Positions 1 through 10,151 of a stretch of 33,056 nt of DNA are shown here, piece by piece. This DNA comes from Lysobacter antibioticus HS124 (lineage in GTDB: Bacteria > Pseudomonadota > Gammaproteobacteria > Xanthomonadales > Xanthomonadaceae), in assembly GCF_000336385.2 (NCBI RefSeq), contig NZ_HG424455.1:1-33056 (forward strand), in the 5' to 3' direction. How positions within the stretch are numbered: position 1 is the stretch's first letter; each line of letters starts with the position of its first letter. Both the position numbers and the translations under genes were made by a program. A model generated the notes under the pieces. That model worked only from the letters and a program-made list of their open reading frames with translations. It made no database searches and was not told the origin of the DNA.

Positions 1-550
1 TTCGGCGCGTTCGGGTTGGCCAGCTTGACCTGCAGCTTGAACTCGTACGGCAGGCCCTTCTCGTTGCCCTTGGCCTCGATGACGTTCAGGTCGGGCTTGG
101 TCATCCAGCCGGACACTTCGAGGTTGCGCATGTAGGTACTGACGCGGGCGTTGGACTGGGCGCGCCCTTCCAGGGTCAGCGTCTCGGCGTCCTGCTTGAT
201 CGCGGTCAGCACCGCGCCGTCGGGAATGGTGCGCACCAGCGAATCGAACAGGTGCACCATCTGCGAACGGTTGGACTGCAGCTTCTCGATCACTTCCTTG
301 CGCGCGAGCAGCTTGCTCTTCTTCTTGTCGAGCTCTTCGATCTCGGTGATCTTCTTGTCGACTTCGGCGATCTGCGCGTCGAGGAAGGCGTTGCGCTTGC
401 GCTGGCCGCTGATTTCGCTGTTGTAGTAGAAGACGATCAGCACCGACAGGGCGACGGCGACCAGGGCCGACAGGCCGAGGATGGCGCCGAATTCCTTCTG
501 GCGGGCTTTGCGCCGTTCGGCGCGCCACGGGAGCAGGTTGATGCGTGCCA

Positions 551-551
<1 letters not shown>
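1..551 (-). CDS. pilN: Type IV pilus inner-membrane assembly protein PilN (partial, C-terminus beyond window)
   Basis: PilN is a bitopic inner-membrane protein of the type IV pilus alignment complex; it binds cytoplasmic PilM through its N-terminal tail and pairs with PilO in the periplasm. The reading frame begins MARINLLPWR, and the INLLPWR tail is the known PilM-binding signature. It continues with one membrane segment at about residues 21-43 and then a charged, coiled-coil-like stretch rich in Lys and Glu (about 50-90). Some 183 codons are visible and the frame is open at position 1, so the last part is missing. Its ATG overlaps the pilM stop as TGATG (A shared at 551), so the two are translationally coupled. 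pilO, pilP and pilQ would be expected to follow outside the window. Confidence 0.95.
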
Positions 552-1660
<1,109 letters not shown>

Positions 1661-1661
1661 T

Positions 1662-1690
1662 TAGATAACGGACTTTTCACAGGCTGGCAA
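1662..1690 (-). promoter_or_regulatory. Candidate sigma-70 promoter of pilM
   Basis: Read leftward, a -35-like TTGCCA (1690-1685) is separated by 17 bases from a weak -10-like TATCTA (1667-1662). Transcription would begin near 1655, about 45 bases before the pilM GTG. The -35 is good and the -10 is poor, so this is tentative. Confidence 0.4.
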
Positions 1691-1968
1691 CCACTTTGTT
1701 CACGATTGCCAACCCAGTCGTGCTTTTTTGACCCGCAACGTCATGTGACCCGCTCCGTCAGTCCTCACGATCCGCGCCGGGACAAGGCGGACCGTTCGTC
1801 GGCCAGAGCGAGACTGCCCTGAATGGGGAAACCGGAACGTGCCGGGATCGGCGGTTCCGAGGTCCGGCACAACCGCGCGTCCGCTGGCCGGCGCCCCCGC
1901 CCGGCCGCCCTCCCCGCTCCCGGCCGGGCGGCGTCTCAGCGCTCGACGGGAGCGCCGGCCCGCTCCTC

Positions 1969-1974
1969 TATACT
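1969..1974 (+). promoter_or_regulatory. Candidate -10 element for mrcA
   Basis: TATACT, 5 of 6 matches to the -10 consensus, lies 36 bases before the PBP1A ATG and would give a leader of about 30 bases. No good -35 stands at 16-18 bases; the nearest candidate (TCGACG, 1943-1948) is 20 bases away. Confidence 0.45.
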
Positions 1975-2010
1975 GGCCGACCATAACCACACGATCCGGA
2001 ACCCGCTTCG

Positions 2011-4575
2011 ATGTCCCGTATTCGCCGTTGGCTGCGCTGGGCGCTCTACGCGTTCATCGGCGCAGTCCTGCTGGGCGCGATCGCGCTCGGCGCCCTGTAC
2101 TACCTGATCGTTCCCAAGCTGCCCGACGTCGAGACCCTGCGCAGCATCGAGCTGCAGGAGCCGATGTACGTCTACGCCCGCGACGGCCGCCTGATGGCGA
2201 TGTTCGGCGAAACCAGGCGCTATCCGGTGGCGATCGAGGACGTGCCCGAGCGGCTGAAGCAGGCCTTCATCGCGATCGAAGACGCACGCTTCTACAAGCA
2301 CCACGGCGTCGACTACAAGGGCGTGGCGCGCGCGGTCTGGCTGCTGGCGACCACCGACGACAAGCGCGTGCCCGGCGGTTCGACCATCACCCAGCAGGTC
2401 GCGCGCCAGTACTTCCTGAGTTCGGAATACAGCTACAAGCGCAAGCTCGGCGAAATGCTGCTGGCGATGCGCATGGAGCGCGAACTCAGCAAGGACGAGA
2501 TCTTCGAGCTGTATCTCAACAAGAGCTTCTTCGGCAACCGCGCCTACGGCGTCGGCGCCGCGGCCGAGTTCTACTACGGCAAGAAGATGAGCGAACTGTC
2601 GCTCGACGAGATGGCTTCGCTGGCCGGCATCCCGAAATTCCCGTCCAGCGGCAATCCGCTCAGCAACCCCGAGCGCGCCAAGATCCGCCGCGACTACATC
2701 CTCGACCGCATGGCCGAGCTGCAGTTCATCAGCGCCGCCGAGGCCGCCCAGGCCAAGACGGTGGCGATGCACGCCAGTCCGCACGAGCGCCCGATCGAGG
2801 TCTACGCGCCCTACGTCGCCGAGATGGTGCGCCAGGAAATGGTCGCCCGTTACGGCGCCGAAGCGCTGACCAAGGGCTATCACGTCACCACCACCATCGA
2901 CCCGACCCTGCAGGCCGCGGCCGACAAGGCGGTGCGCGACGGCCTGTCGGTGTACGACCGCCGCCACGGCTGGCACGGAGTCGAGCAGCACTTCGATCTC
3001 GCCGCCGGCGACGACGCGGCCGCAGCCAAGCTGCGCCTGCGCGGCATCCCGGCCCAGGCCCACCTGCTGCCGGCGGTGGTGCTCGGCACCCGCGGCGGCC
3101 AGGCCCAGGTGGTGCTCGGCGACGGCACCGAGCTGAACCTCAGCGAGAAGCAGGGCTTCGCCGGACGCAGCCCGGGCAGCCTGCTCAAGCGCGGCGACAT
3201 GGTGCGGGTGGCGAAGATCGAAACCCCGGCCGCCGCACCGGCCAAGCCGGCCGGCGAAGCGTCCAGCGACGCGCCCGCCGCGCCGGTCGCGCCGCCGACG
3301 ATCAGCTACCGTCTCGACCAGCTGCCGCAGGCGCAGGCCGCGCTGGTTTCGCTGGAGCCGGCCAACGGCGCGTTGCGCGCCTTGTCCGGCGGCTACAGCT
3401 TCGCCGGCGCCAAGTTCAATCGCGCCACCCAGGCGCGGCGCCAGCCGGGCTCGAGCTTCAAGCCCTTCGTCTACGCGGCCGCGTTCGAGCGCGGCTACAA
3501 CCCGGCTTCGATCGTGCTCGACGCCCCGGTGGTGTTCAAGGACCGCCGCGGCCACCTGTGGCGGCCGCAGAACGACAGCGGCAACTTCGCCGGCCCGATG
3601 CGCATACGCGAGGCGATGGTGCAGTCGCGCAACCTGGTCTCGGTGCGGCTGCTCGATGCGATGGGCGTGGATTTCGCGCGCAAGTACATCAGCCACTTCG
3701 GCTTCGAGATCGAACAGCTGCCGCCGAATCTGTCGATGTCGCTGGGCACCGCTTCGCTGACCCCGCTGTCGGTGGCGCGCGGCTATGCGGTCTTCGCCAA
3801 CGGCGGTTTCCGCATCACTCCGTGGTTCATCGACGAGGTCAAGGACCGCGCCGGCGCGGTGGTATTCAAGGAGAAGCCGGCGGTGGCCTGCCCCGAATGC
3901 GGCGGCCGCGGCCAGGCGGTGGCGGCGCCGGTCAGTCAGATCGTCGACGGCTTCGACCTGGGCCCCTCGCCGAGCGCGGGCGCGGACGGCGACGCCAAGA
4001 CCGCGGCGGCCAAGCCCAAGCAGCCCGAGGCCGCGCCCGCTCCGGCGAAGAAGCCGCCGACCAAGGAAGAGATGGCGGCGATGCACATCGCCCCGCGCGC
4101 GATCGACGACCGCATCGCCTACCAGATCGTTTCGATGCTGCGCGACGTGGTCAAGCGCGGCACCGGCACCGCGGCCAAGGTGCTCGGCCGCGAAGACGTC
4201 GGCGGCAAGACCGGTTCGACCAACGACCACCGCGACGCTTGGTTCTCCGGTTTCGGCGGCCCCTACGTCACCACCGTCTGGGTCGGCCGCGACAACTACA
4301 AGTCGCTGGGCTATCGCGAGTACGGCGGCAAGGCCGCGTTGCCGATCTGGATCGACTACATGCGCGTCGCGCTCAAGGACCAGCCGGTGGCGGCCAACGA
4401 ACCGCCGCAGGGCATGGTCAAGGTGTCGGTGGCCGGCAACGGCGCGCTGATCCCGGACGGCGCCGGCGGCGTGATCGAGTGGGTCAAGGCCGAAGACCTG
4501 GAGCGCATGCAGACCTACACCGACTACGGCCACGAAGACGCCGCGCCGTCGGAGGAGTCCTTCGACATCTTCTGA
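2011..4575 (+). CDS. mrcA: Penicillin-binding protein 1A (bifunctional transglycosylase/transpeptidase)
   Basis: This class A PBP polymerises lipid II into glycan strands and cross-links the peptides at the outer face of the inner membrane. An N-terminal signal anchor covers about residues 13-36. The glycosyltransferase domain carries the catalytic Glu motif [11 protein letters not shown] with E90. An OB-like domain typical of PBP1A follows at about 310-410. The transpeptidase domain has the three expected motifs: SxxK at S481-S482-F483-K484 (S481 acylated), SRN at 539-541 and KTG at 733-735. At 854 aa it is normal size. An Ala/Pro/Lys-rich linker at about 650-690, containing ACPECGG, interrupts the region before KTG and looks lineage-specific. 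It diverges from pilM and ends at a strong terminator, so it is probably monocistronic. Confidence 0.97.
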   Translation: MSRIRRWLRWALYAFIGAVLLGAIALGALYYLIVPKLPDVETLRSIELQEPMYVYARDGRLMAMFGETRRYPVAIEDVPERLKQAFIAIEDARFYKHHGVDYKGVARAVWLLATTDDKRVPGGSTITQQVARQYFLSSEYSYKRKLGEMLLAMRMERELSKDEIFELYLNKSFFGNRAYGVGAAAEFYYGKKMSELSLDEMASLAGIPKFPSSGNPLSNPERAKIRRDYILDRMAELQFISAAEAAQAKTVAMHASPHERPIEVYAPYVAEMVRQEMVARYGAEALTKGYHVTTTIDPTLQAAADKAVRDGLSVYDRRHGWHGVEQHFDLAAGDDAAAAKLRLRGIPAQAHLLPAVVLGTRGGQAQVVLGDGTELNLSEKQGFAGRSPGSLLKRGDMVRVAKIETPAAAPAKPAGEASSDAPAAPVAPPTISYRLDQLPQAQAALVSLEPANGALRALSGGYSFAGAKFNRATQARRQPGSSFKPFVYAAAFERGYNPASIVLDAPVVFKDRRGHLWRPQNDSGNFAGPMRIREAMVQSRNLVSVRLLDAMGVDFARKYISHFGFEIEQLPPNLSMSLGTASLTPLSVARGYAVFANGGFRITPWFIDEVKDRAGAVVFKEKPAVACPECGGRGQAVAAPVSQIVDGFDLGPSPSAGADGDAKTAAAKPKQPEAAPAPAKKPPTKEEMAAMHIAPRAIDDRIAYQIVSMLRDVVKRGTGTAAKVLGREDVGGKTGSTNDHRDAWFSGFGGPYVTTVWVGRDNYKSLGYREYGGKAALPIWIDYMRVALKDQPVAANEPPQGMVKVSVAGNGALIPDGAGGVIEWVKAEDLERMQTYTDYGHEDAAPSEESFDIF

Positions 4576-4633
4576 TCGCCGCACCGCGCCGCGGCGGGCC
4601 TGGGTCCGCCGCGGCGCGCGAGCCTACGCAAAG

Positions 4634-4665
4634 GGCCGCACGCCGCGCGTGCGGCCTTCTTTTTT
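4634..4665 (+). terminator. Rho-independent terminator after mrcA
   Basis: A perfect 9-bp stem, GGCCGCACG (4634-4642) pairing with CGTGCGGCC (4648-4656), has a 5-base loop and is followed by TTCTTTTTT. It lies 59 bases past the PBP1A stop. Confidence 0.9.
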
Positions 4666-4821
4666 GCCTGCGACGCGGCGTTCTTGCCCAATCTGGCGCC
4701 TCGCCGGCGCCGGTTTCGGTCCGTACATCAACCCGACCGGTGGACGTGCTAGCGTTGGGGCGCCGGCAGGTTCCGGCCGCGGCGAGCGCCCTCGCCGTGA
4801 CGTGCCCGCCCGGAGGTCGAG

Positions 4822-5475
4822 ATGCACCAGGCCCGACAGCACGCACACCAGCACGCGCAAACCCGCATCCGCGAGCGCCGTCACCGGCTCGCTCACGAAG
4901 CGGCCCGTCTGATCGCCGAAAGCGGCATCCGCGACTATCACCAGGCCAAGCTCAAGGCCGCCGAGCGCCTGGGCATCTTCGACGACGCCTCGCTGCCGCG
5001 TAACCGCGAAATCGAAGACGCGCTGCGCGAGTACCAGCGCCTGTTCCAGCGCGACAACCTCGGCGGCCTGCGCCAACGCCGCGAGGCCGCGCTGCGCGCG
5101 ATGGAGTTCTTCGCCGAGTTCGAACCGCGCCTGGTCGGCCCGGTGCTCGACGGCACCGCCGACGCGCGCAGCCCGGTCGCCCTGCACCTCTACAGCGACG
5201 ATCCCGATGCGGTGCCGCGCTTTCTCGAACAGCACCGCATTCCGGCCGAAGCGCGCGAGCGCCGCCTGCGCCTGGACCGCGAACGCAGCCTGGATGCGCC
5301 GGTATGGCTGTTCTCGGCCGAAGAGCTGAGCTTCGACCTCAGCGTGCTGCCGCTGGACGTGCTGCGCCAGGCGCCGCTGTCCAGCATCGACGAGAAGCCG
5401 ATGAAGCGCGCCTCGGCGGCGCAGCTGCGCCAGTTGCTGGCCGACGAGGAAATCTCCGAGTTCGAGCGCGGCTGA
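4822..5475 (+). CDS. Conserved hypothetical protein, 217 aa
   Basis: A soluble, highly charged protein with no signal peptide or membrane segment. The first 35 residues are His/Arg/Gln-rich; then comes AARLIAESGIRDYHQAKLKAAERLG, a helical segment I associate with an uncharacterised family in beta- and gammaproteobacteria that is sometimes labelled nucleotidyltransferase-like in databases. The central part has VALHLYSDDPDAVPRFLEQHRIP, which reads like a small alpha/beta domain. The ATG at 4822 is preceded by GGAGG five bases upstream, a strong ribosome binding site, and codon use matches the neighbours, so the gene is real. It has its own transcription unit after the mrcA terminator. I do not assign a function; the nucleotidyltransferase label is not backed by any motif I can see. 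Confidence 0.8.
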   Translation: MHQARQHAHQHAQTRIRERRHRLAHEAARLIAESGIRDYHQAKLKAAERLGIFDDASLPRNREIEDALREYQRLFQRDNLGGLRQRREAALRAMEFFAEFEPRLVGPVLDGTADARSPVALHLYSDDPDAVPRFLEQHRIPAEARERRLRLDRERSLDAPVWLFSAEELSFDLSVLPLDVLRQAPLSSIDEKPMKRASAAQLRQLLADEEISEFERG

Positions 5476-5623
5476 GTTCGAGCGCGCTCGCCCCAGGCAC
5501 CGGCGGCAATAGGCGCGTCACGACACGCCGGGCAAACCGCAGCGGAGCAGATTCGACGCGCGCCCGATGACGCTGGCGCGCACTGCGGCCACAATCGACC
5601 GTTCCCCCGATCAAGGACGTCCG

Positions 5624-6016
5624 ATGCGAATCAAGGAAACCGCCGCGCTGTGCCTGCTGCCCCTCGCCGCCATCGTCGCCGGCACCGCCGCCGCCGCGAC
5701 GCCGATCGCCCTGTCCAAGCTGTACGCGAGCTACGAGAGCGCCGACTACAGCGCCCTGTCGATGCCCGAGTACGACCAGCGGGTGCGCTTCACGGCGGTG
5801 GTGCTGGAACAGAACACCTCGCTGGCCGACACCGCGCTGACTTCGGCGACCGACGCCGGCAGCGAGGCCGAATACGCGCGCCTGAGCAGCGAGGACCCGG
5901 GCCAGAGCCGCAAGCTGTCGGCGCTGGAGCCCGGCACGGCGTTCACCGCGACCTGCACGGTCGGCTTCAGCTCGGGCAGCGACTACATGACCCTCACCGA
6001 CTGCACGGTCGAGTAA
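5624..6016 (+). CDS. Exported small protein, probable OB-fold (tRNA_anti-like) domain
   Basis: The 130-aa product begins MRIKETAALCLLPLAAIVAGTAAAA, a typical Sec signal peptide with likely cleavage after the Ala run near residue 25. The mature part has the pattern LYASYESADYSALSMPEYDQ followed by VRFTAVVLEQN and, near the end, FTATCTV...DYMTLTDCTV. That succession of beta strands, with two Cys in TCTV and DCTV that could form a disulfide, resembles the tRNA_anti-like OB-fold family of small exported proteins; this is inference from pattern. I start at 5624 because AAGGACG precedes it; an in-frame ATG at 5567 would put 19 polar residues ahead of the signal peptide. It stands alone and ends at a terminator shared with gltA. 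Confidence 0.75.
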   Translation: MRIKETAALCLLPLAAIVAGTAAAATPIALSKLYASYESADYSALSMPEYDQRVRFTAVVLEQNTSLADTALTSATDAGSEAEYARLSSEDPGQSRKLSALEPGTAFTATCTVGFSSGSDYMTLTDCTVE

Positions 6017-6047
6017 GCCGCCGCGCGACCCAACGGGTCGCCGCAAC

Positions 6048-6079
6048 GAAAAACGCCCCGCCGAAGCGGGGCGTTTTCG
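6048..6079. terminator. Bidirectional intrinsic terminator between the exported-protein gene and gltA
   Basis: An 11-bp perfect stem, AAAACGCCCCG (6050-6060) with CGGGGCGTTTT (6067-6077), has a 6-base loop. A-rich and T-rich flanks allow it to work on both strands, fitting the convergent genes that end at 6016 and 6100. Confidence 0.9.
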
Positions 6080-6099
6080 CATCCGGGAACCGGCGCCGG

Positions 6100-7407
<1,308 letters not shown>

Positions 7408-7486
7408 GAAACACTCCTCGGTCTGCTGCCGCAGGGAGGGCCGCGGCAGGAGGGCAACAGGGGTCACAAACGGATTGCGATACTGA

Positions 7487-7514
7487 ATTATCGCACAACG
7501 ATTCCAGAGCCCAA
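7487..7514 (-). promoter_or_regulatory. Promoter of gltA
   Basis: Read leftward: TTGGGC (7514-7509), 16 bases, then GATAAT (7492-7487), preceded by TGC, i.e. an extended -10. The leader to the GTG would be about 75 bases. Confidence 0.65.
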
Positions 7515-7783
7515 GCTCGGACTTTGGTCGGGACGCGGCCGGCAGCGGCACGGAGCGTTGCCGGCACGGCACGGGAAAGCCCGCCGGCACAGGGTGGCGG
7601 CGGGTGCGGCGGAAACCGGCTTGCACGTCCTGGCGGGAGCCCTGGCGGGGATCGGCCGTTGGCGCGGAACACAGGGGCCTGGGCCGCGGCTTATGCCGCC
7701 CCGGCAGGAAGGCCCGCGACGTGCGCCGACGCGGGGTTGACCGCAGGCGCCGCAACGCGGCCGAAAGCAGCGCGATGCGCAAA

Positions 7784-7813
7784 CGCAAACGGCCGCCCTT
7801 GCGGGCAGCCGTT
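7784..7813 (-). terminator. Probable terminator of rpmE2
   Basis: AACGGC (7788-7793) pairs with GCCGTT (7808-7813); after one mismatch the GCCC/GGGC inner stem closes on a TTGC loop. On the minus strand it is followed by TTTGCGTTTGCG, an interrupted T-tract. Confidence 0.6.
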
Positions 7814-7838
7814 GGGCGTACAGCGATGCGGCGCGGAA

Positions 7839-8081
7839 TTACTTCTGCGCGTAACGCTTGCGGAACTTGTCGACGCGGCCGCTGGTATCGACGATCTTGT
7901 GCTTGCCCGTGTAGAACGGGTGCGAGGCCGACGAGATATCGACCTTGATCAGCGGGTACTCGGCGCCATCGAGCTTGATCGTTTCCTTGCTCGACAGGGT
8001 CGAACGGGTCAGGATCTGGAAATCGGTGGTGACGTCCTGGAACACGACGTCGCGGTACTCGGGATGGATGCCTGCCTTCAT
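7839..8081 (-). CDS. rpmE2: Large-subunit ribosomal protein L31, type B
   Basis: This is an 80-aa L31 protein of the 50S subunit, located at the central protuberance and bridging to the 30S. It begins [16 protein letters not shown] and ends [27 protein letters not shown], the diagnostic C-terminal block of the family. It contains no cysteine, so it is the zinc-free form (C-minus, type B/YkgM-like) that in many bacteria replaces the zinc-binding L31 under zinc limitation. The start at 8081 has AAGG upstream and its own promoter. It precedes gltA in the same direction but a hairpin and a separate gltA promoter divide them. No obvious Zur operator is visible. Confidence 0.97.
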   Translation of the reverse strand: MKAGIHPEYRDVVFQDVTTDFQILTRSTLSSKETIKLDGAEYPLIKVDISSASHPFYTGKHKIVDTSGRVDKFRKRYAQK

Positions 8082-8116
8082 GGCACTCAACCTTAAGGTG
8101 TGCGGGAAAGTCGCGC

Positions 8117-8146
8117 AGTATAGCCAGCTCCTGGCGGTGTGCGCAA
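8117..8146 (-). promoter_or_regulatory. Promoter of rpmE2
   Basis: Read leftward: TTGCGC (8146-8141), 18 bases, TATACT (8122-8117). Transcription would start near 8110, leaving a leader of about 30 bases. Confidence 0.55.
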
Positions 8147-8275
8147 GCCCAGGAAACACTGGATTTCATCGCACGGAGCAGTGAGAGCGGCGGAGTCGGA
8201 CTTCCGGGCCAGACGGCAAAAATCTCCTGGCGCCAGCGTCTTTGCCACTCAAAAGCGGCGTTTGGCGGCGCCGGC

Positions 8276-8301
8276 GGGGTGGCCGCGCGCGCGGCCACCC
8301 C
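8276..8301. repeat. Perfect 26-base palindrome
   Basis: GGGGTGGCCGCGC (8276-8288) is followed directly by its reverse complement (8289-8301). There is no T-tract, so it is not a classical terminator. It lies downstream of the leftward nucleoside hydrolase gene and could act as a Rho-independent-like 3' end structure or a dispersed repeat. Confidence 0.7.
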
Positions 8302-8371
8302 CGAGGGGGCTTGAGAGCGGGCCCCGGTGACCGGCCTTCATAGGCGCCCGCTGTGCGCGGGACCCGACCGC

Positions 8372-8446
8372 GGTCGCCGGCAGCCTACGCGGGGGACGCG
8401 CTTCGGATGCTGGCGCCGGTCGCCGACTGCCTACGCGGGGGACGCG
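8372..8446. repeat. Two 29-base direct repeats, one containing the nucleoside hydrolase stop
   Basis: Copies at 8372-8400 and 8418-8446 match at 26 of 29 positions (46-base period); both contain GCCTACGCGGGGGACGCG. The second copy carries the stop codon and last codons of the nucleoside hydrolase gene, the first lies just beyond it, so the gene's 3' end has been duplicated. Confidence 0.7.
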
Positions 8447-9372
8447 GATAGGGCGGCCTGGAGGAGGGATTCGAAGCGCTGTTGATCGTATTTCATCAGA
8501 ATCGACACCTTGTCCGGCCGCCCTTCCTGGCGCCGCCAGTCGACGATCGTCGCACCGCGGCTATGAGTACCGTCCAGCTCGATCGACAGCGGCCGCGCCT
8601 GCAGTTCCAGCGCGCCTTCGGGTTCGAGCGCGAAGGCCATCGCCAGTGCGTCGGCGGCGTGCCAGTGGTCGCCGCGGCGGTCGATCGACCACATCCGGGT
8701 CTTCTCGGAAATGCGCTCGTAGAACTTGCCGCGCGCGGAATCGGTCTTGAACCACTCCAGCACGCGGTCGTGGTGCAGGCCGTGGGCGATCACCGCTTCC
8801 CAGTCGGCCAGATCGATGCGCTCGAAGGCTTCGAACACGATGTGCGCGGCCTCCGGATCGAAATAGATGTTGAATTCCGCGGCCGGGGTGATGTTGCCCT
8901 GGCAGGTCACCGCGCCGCCCATCACCACCAGGCGCGCGATGCGCTGCGGCAGGGTCGGGTCGAGCTTGAGCGCGAGGGCGACGTTGGTCAGCGGGCCCAG
9001 CGCGACCAGCAACAGCTTGCCGGCGTGCTGGTGCGACAACCGAATGATCGCCAGCGCCGCGTGCTCGGCCTCGGCCCGGCGCTGCGCGGGCTCGTAGCCG
9101 ACGTCGCCGAAACCGTCCTGGCCGTGCACGTAGCCGGCGTCCGGCGAGGGATGCAGCAGCGGCGCGTCGGCGCCGGCGAACACCGGCACGTCGACGCCGG
9201 CCACTTCGCACAGCTTCAGCGCATTGGCGACGGTGTGCTTGAGACCGACGTTGCCGGCGGCGATGGTCAGGCCGACCAGTTGGTGGCGCGGATCGTTGAA
9301 CGCCATCAACAGCGCCAGCGCGTCGTCCACGCCGGGGTCGGTATCGATAAGCAGGGGAATGCGATCGGTCAT
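8431..9372 (-). CDS. Nucleoside hydrolase (inosine-uridine preferring superfamily)
   Basis: The enzyme cleaves the N-glycosidic bond of ribonucleosides for salvage. The N-terminus IPLLIDTDPGVDDALALLMA contains the hallmark DTDPGxDD calcium/ribose-binding motif (D10, D12, D16, D17). LLLVALGPLTNVALAL and IARLVVMGGAV...EFNIYFDPEAAHIVFE are the next conserved blocks, the latter providing the ribose-binding Asn and Asp. Near the C-terminus the frequent HDP motif is replaced by HWHAADALAM (H238, D241), so base preference cannot be inferred. At 313 aa the length is normal. Its ATG overlaps the DUF4166 stop as ATGA, so the two are coupled. The 3' end lies in a direct repeat. Confidence 0.92.
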   Translation of the reverse strand: MTDRIPLLIDTDPGVDDALALLMAFNDPRHQLVGLTIAAGNVGLKHTVANALKLCEVAGVDVPVFAGADAPLLHPSPDAGYVHGQDGFGDVGYEPAQRRAEAEHAALAIIRLSHQHAGKLLLVALGPLTNVALALKLDPTLPQRIARLVVMGGAVTCQGNITPAAEFNIYFDPEAAHIVFEAFERIDLADWEAVIAHGLHHDRVLEWFKTDSARGKFYERISEKTRMWSIDRRGDHWHAADALAMAFALEPEGALELQARPLSIELDGTHSRGATIVDWRRQEGRPDKVSILMKYDQQRFESLLQAALSASPA

Positions 9373-9974
9373 GTAACCACTCTTTCGACAGGATCGGCCG
9401 ATTCGGCCGGGACAGCGTGCAGTGCGCCTTCGTAGCGCAGCAGTTCGCCGAAGGGAAACCAGGAGAACGCGACGGCGAAGCGATAACGCTCGCCGTCGGG
9501 ATGGGACTCGATGCGCTTGTAGGCATCGGTGCGCGGAAACAGGAAGCGCGGCGCCGGCAGACCGCCCACGCGCAGGCCGAGCAGTCGCCAACGCCAGCCG
9601 CCGCCGTCGAGGTCGACGCCGAGCCGCATCCGGACCGGACCGGTGGATTCCAGCCAATGGCCGTGCGGATAAGACCCGACCGGCCGAAACACCGACAGCA
9701 GTTCGCTGCCGTCGTCGAAACGGGGGTGCCAGCGCATGGCGTCTTGGCTGTGGGAAATGTCGACCCGGAACCCGCGCTGCGCGCGGTCGGTGGGAATGCC
9801 CAGGCGCTCGGCGAGGCGGCGACCGAGCAGGCCGGCCAGACCGCGACCGGTGGAAATCCCGATCTGCCCGTCCAGCGCACCGCCGCTGCGGTGCAAAGCT
9901 TGCAGGCGCGGGTGCAGCCGCTCGAAGGCCGGGCCGAACCAGTGCATCGCCGCGTTGTGAGGGGCTCCCGGCAT
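9369..9974 (-). CDS. DUF4166 domain protein
   Basis: The sequence follows the DUF4166 pattern: FGPAFERLHPRLQALHRSGGALDGQIGISTGRGLAGLLGRRLAERLGIP, then MRWHPRF, later VGGLPAPRFLFPRTDAYKR and FSWFPFGELLRYEGAL, a C-terminal block characteristic of the family. No function is established for the domain. There is no signal peptide or membrane segment. Two starts are possible: ATG at 9974 (201 aa, with GGAG 12 bases upstream) or ATG at 9947 (192 aa, beginning MHWFGPAF); I list the first. A promoter lies just upstream and the stop overlaps the nucleoside hydrolase ATG, making a two-gene operon. Pairing with a nucleoside hydrolase may hint at a nucleoside-related role, but that is inference. Confidence 0.82.
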   Translation of the reverse strand: MPGAPHNAAMHWFGPAFERLHPRLQALHRSGGALDGQIGISTGRGLAGLLGRRLAERLGIPTDRAQRGFRVDISHSQDAMRWHPRFDDGSELLSVFRPVGSYPHGHWLESTGPVRMRLGVDLDGGGWRWRLLGLRVGGLPAPRFLFPRTDAYKRIESHPDGERYRFAVAFSWFPFGELLRYEGALHAVPAESADPVERVVT

Positions 9975-10002
9975 CCGGGTGAGGCGCTCCAGCGGGCGGG
10001 AC

Positions 10003-10033
10003 ACTATAGCCAAATCCCACCGCCGAAATGCAA
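10003..10033 (-). promoter_or_regulatory. Promoter of the DUF4166-nucleoside hydrolase operon
   Basis: Read leftward: TTGCAT (10033-10028), 19 bases, TATAGT (10008-10003). The TATAGT is close to consensus. The start site would be near 9996, about 20-50 bases before the candidate ATGs. Confidence 0.6.
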
Positions 10034-10040
10034 GCCCCTT

Positions 10041-10103
10041 CGGCGCTCTTCGGGAACCCTCGTGCCCGGGCCGGCCGGGCACGAGGGTTTCGGCAAAGCG
10101 CCG
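10041..10103. repeat. Long inverted repeat in the DUF4166 / RTX gap
   Basis: The core is a 15-bp perfect stem at 10055-10069 and 10075-10089 around a 5-base loop (arms contain ACCCTCGTGCCCGG). Pairing continues imperfectly outward through CGGCGCT (10041-10047) and AGCGCCG (10097-10103). There is no T-tract. It lies downstream of the leftward RTX gene and immediately upstream of the next promoter, so it could insulate the two units. Confidence 0.7.
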
Positions 10104-10151
10104 GGCTTCCCAACCAAGCGCTTCAAGCGCTCGGGCACGCCCTCGCCGCGC

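Larger units (their letters stand above)
7408..7838. other. Intergenic region gltA / rpmE2
   Basis: This 431-base gap holds the gltA promoter near one end and the rpmE2 hairpin near the other. The GC-rich part between (about 7520-7780) shows no recognisable gene, RNA or ordered repeat; open frames crossing it have no ribosome binding site or family resemblance. Confidence 0.5.
8082..8430. other. Intergenic region rpmE2 / nucleoside hydrolase
   Basis: This 349-base gap contains the rpmE2 promoter, a 26-base perfect palindrome and one copy of a 29-base direct repeat. No coding sequence or RNA gene is supported. Confidence 0.5.

Noticed and set aside
1839-5003. 1054-codon plus-strand frame and 882-codon minus-strand frame across mrcA
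   Set aside because: Both overlap PBP1A, which has all its catalytic motifs in another frame; the alternatives are Arg- or His/Val-rich and show no domain.
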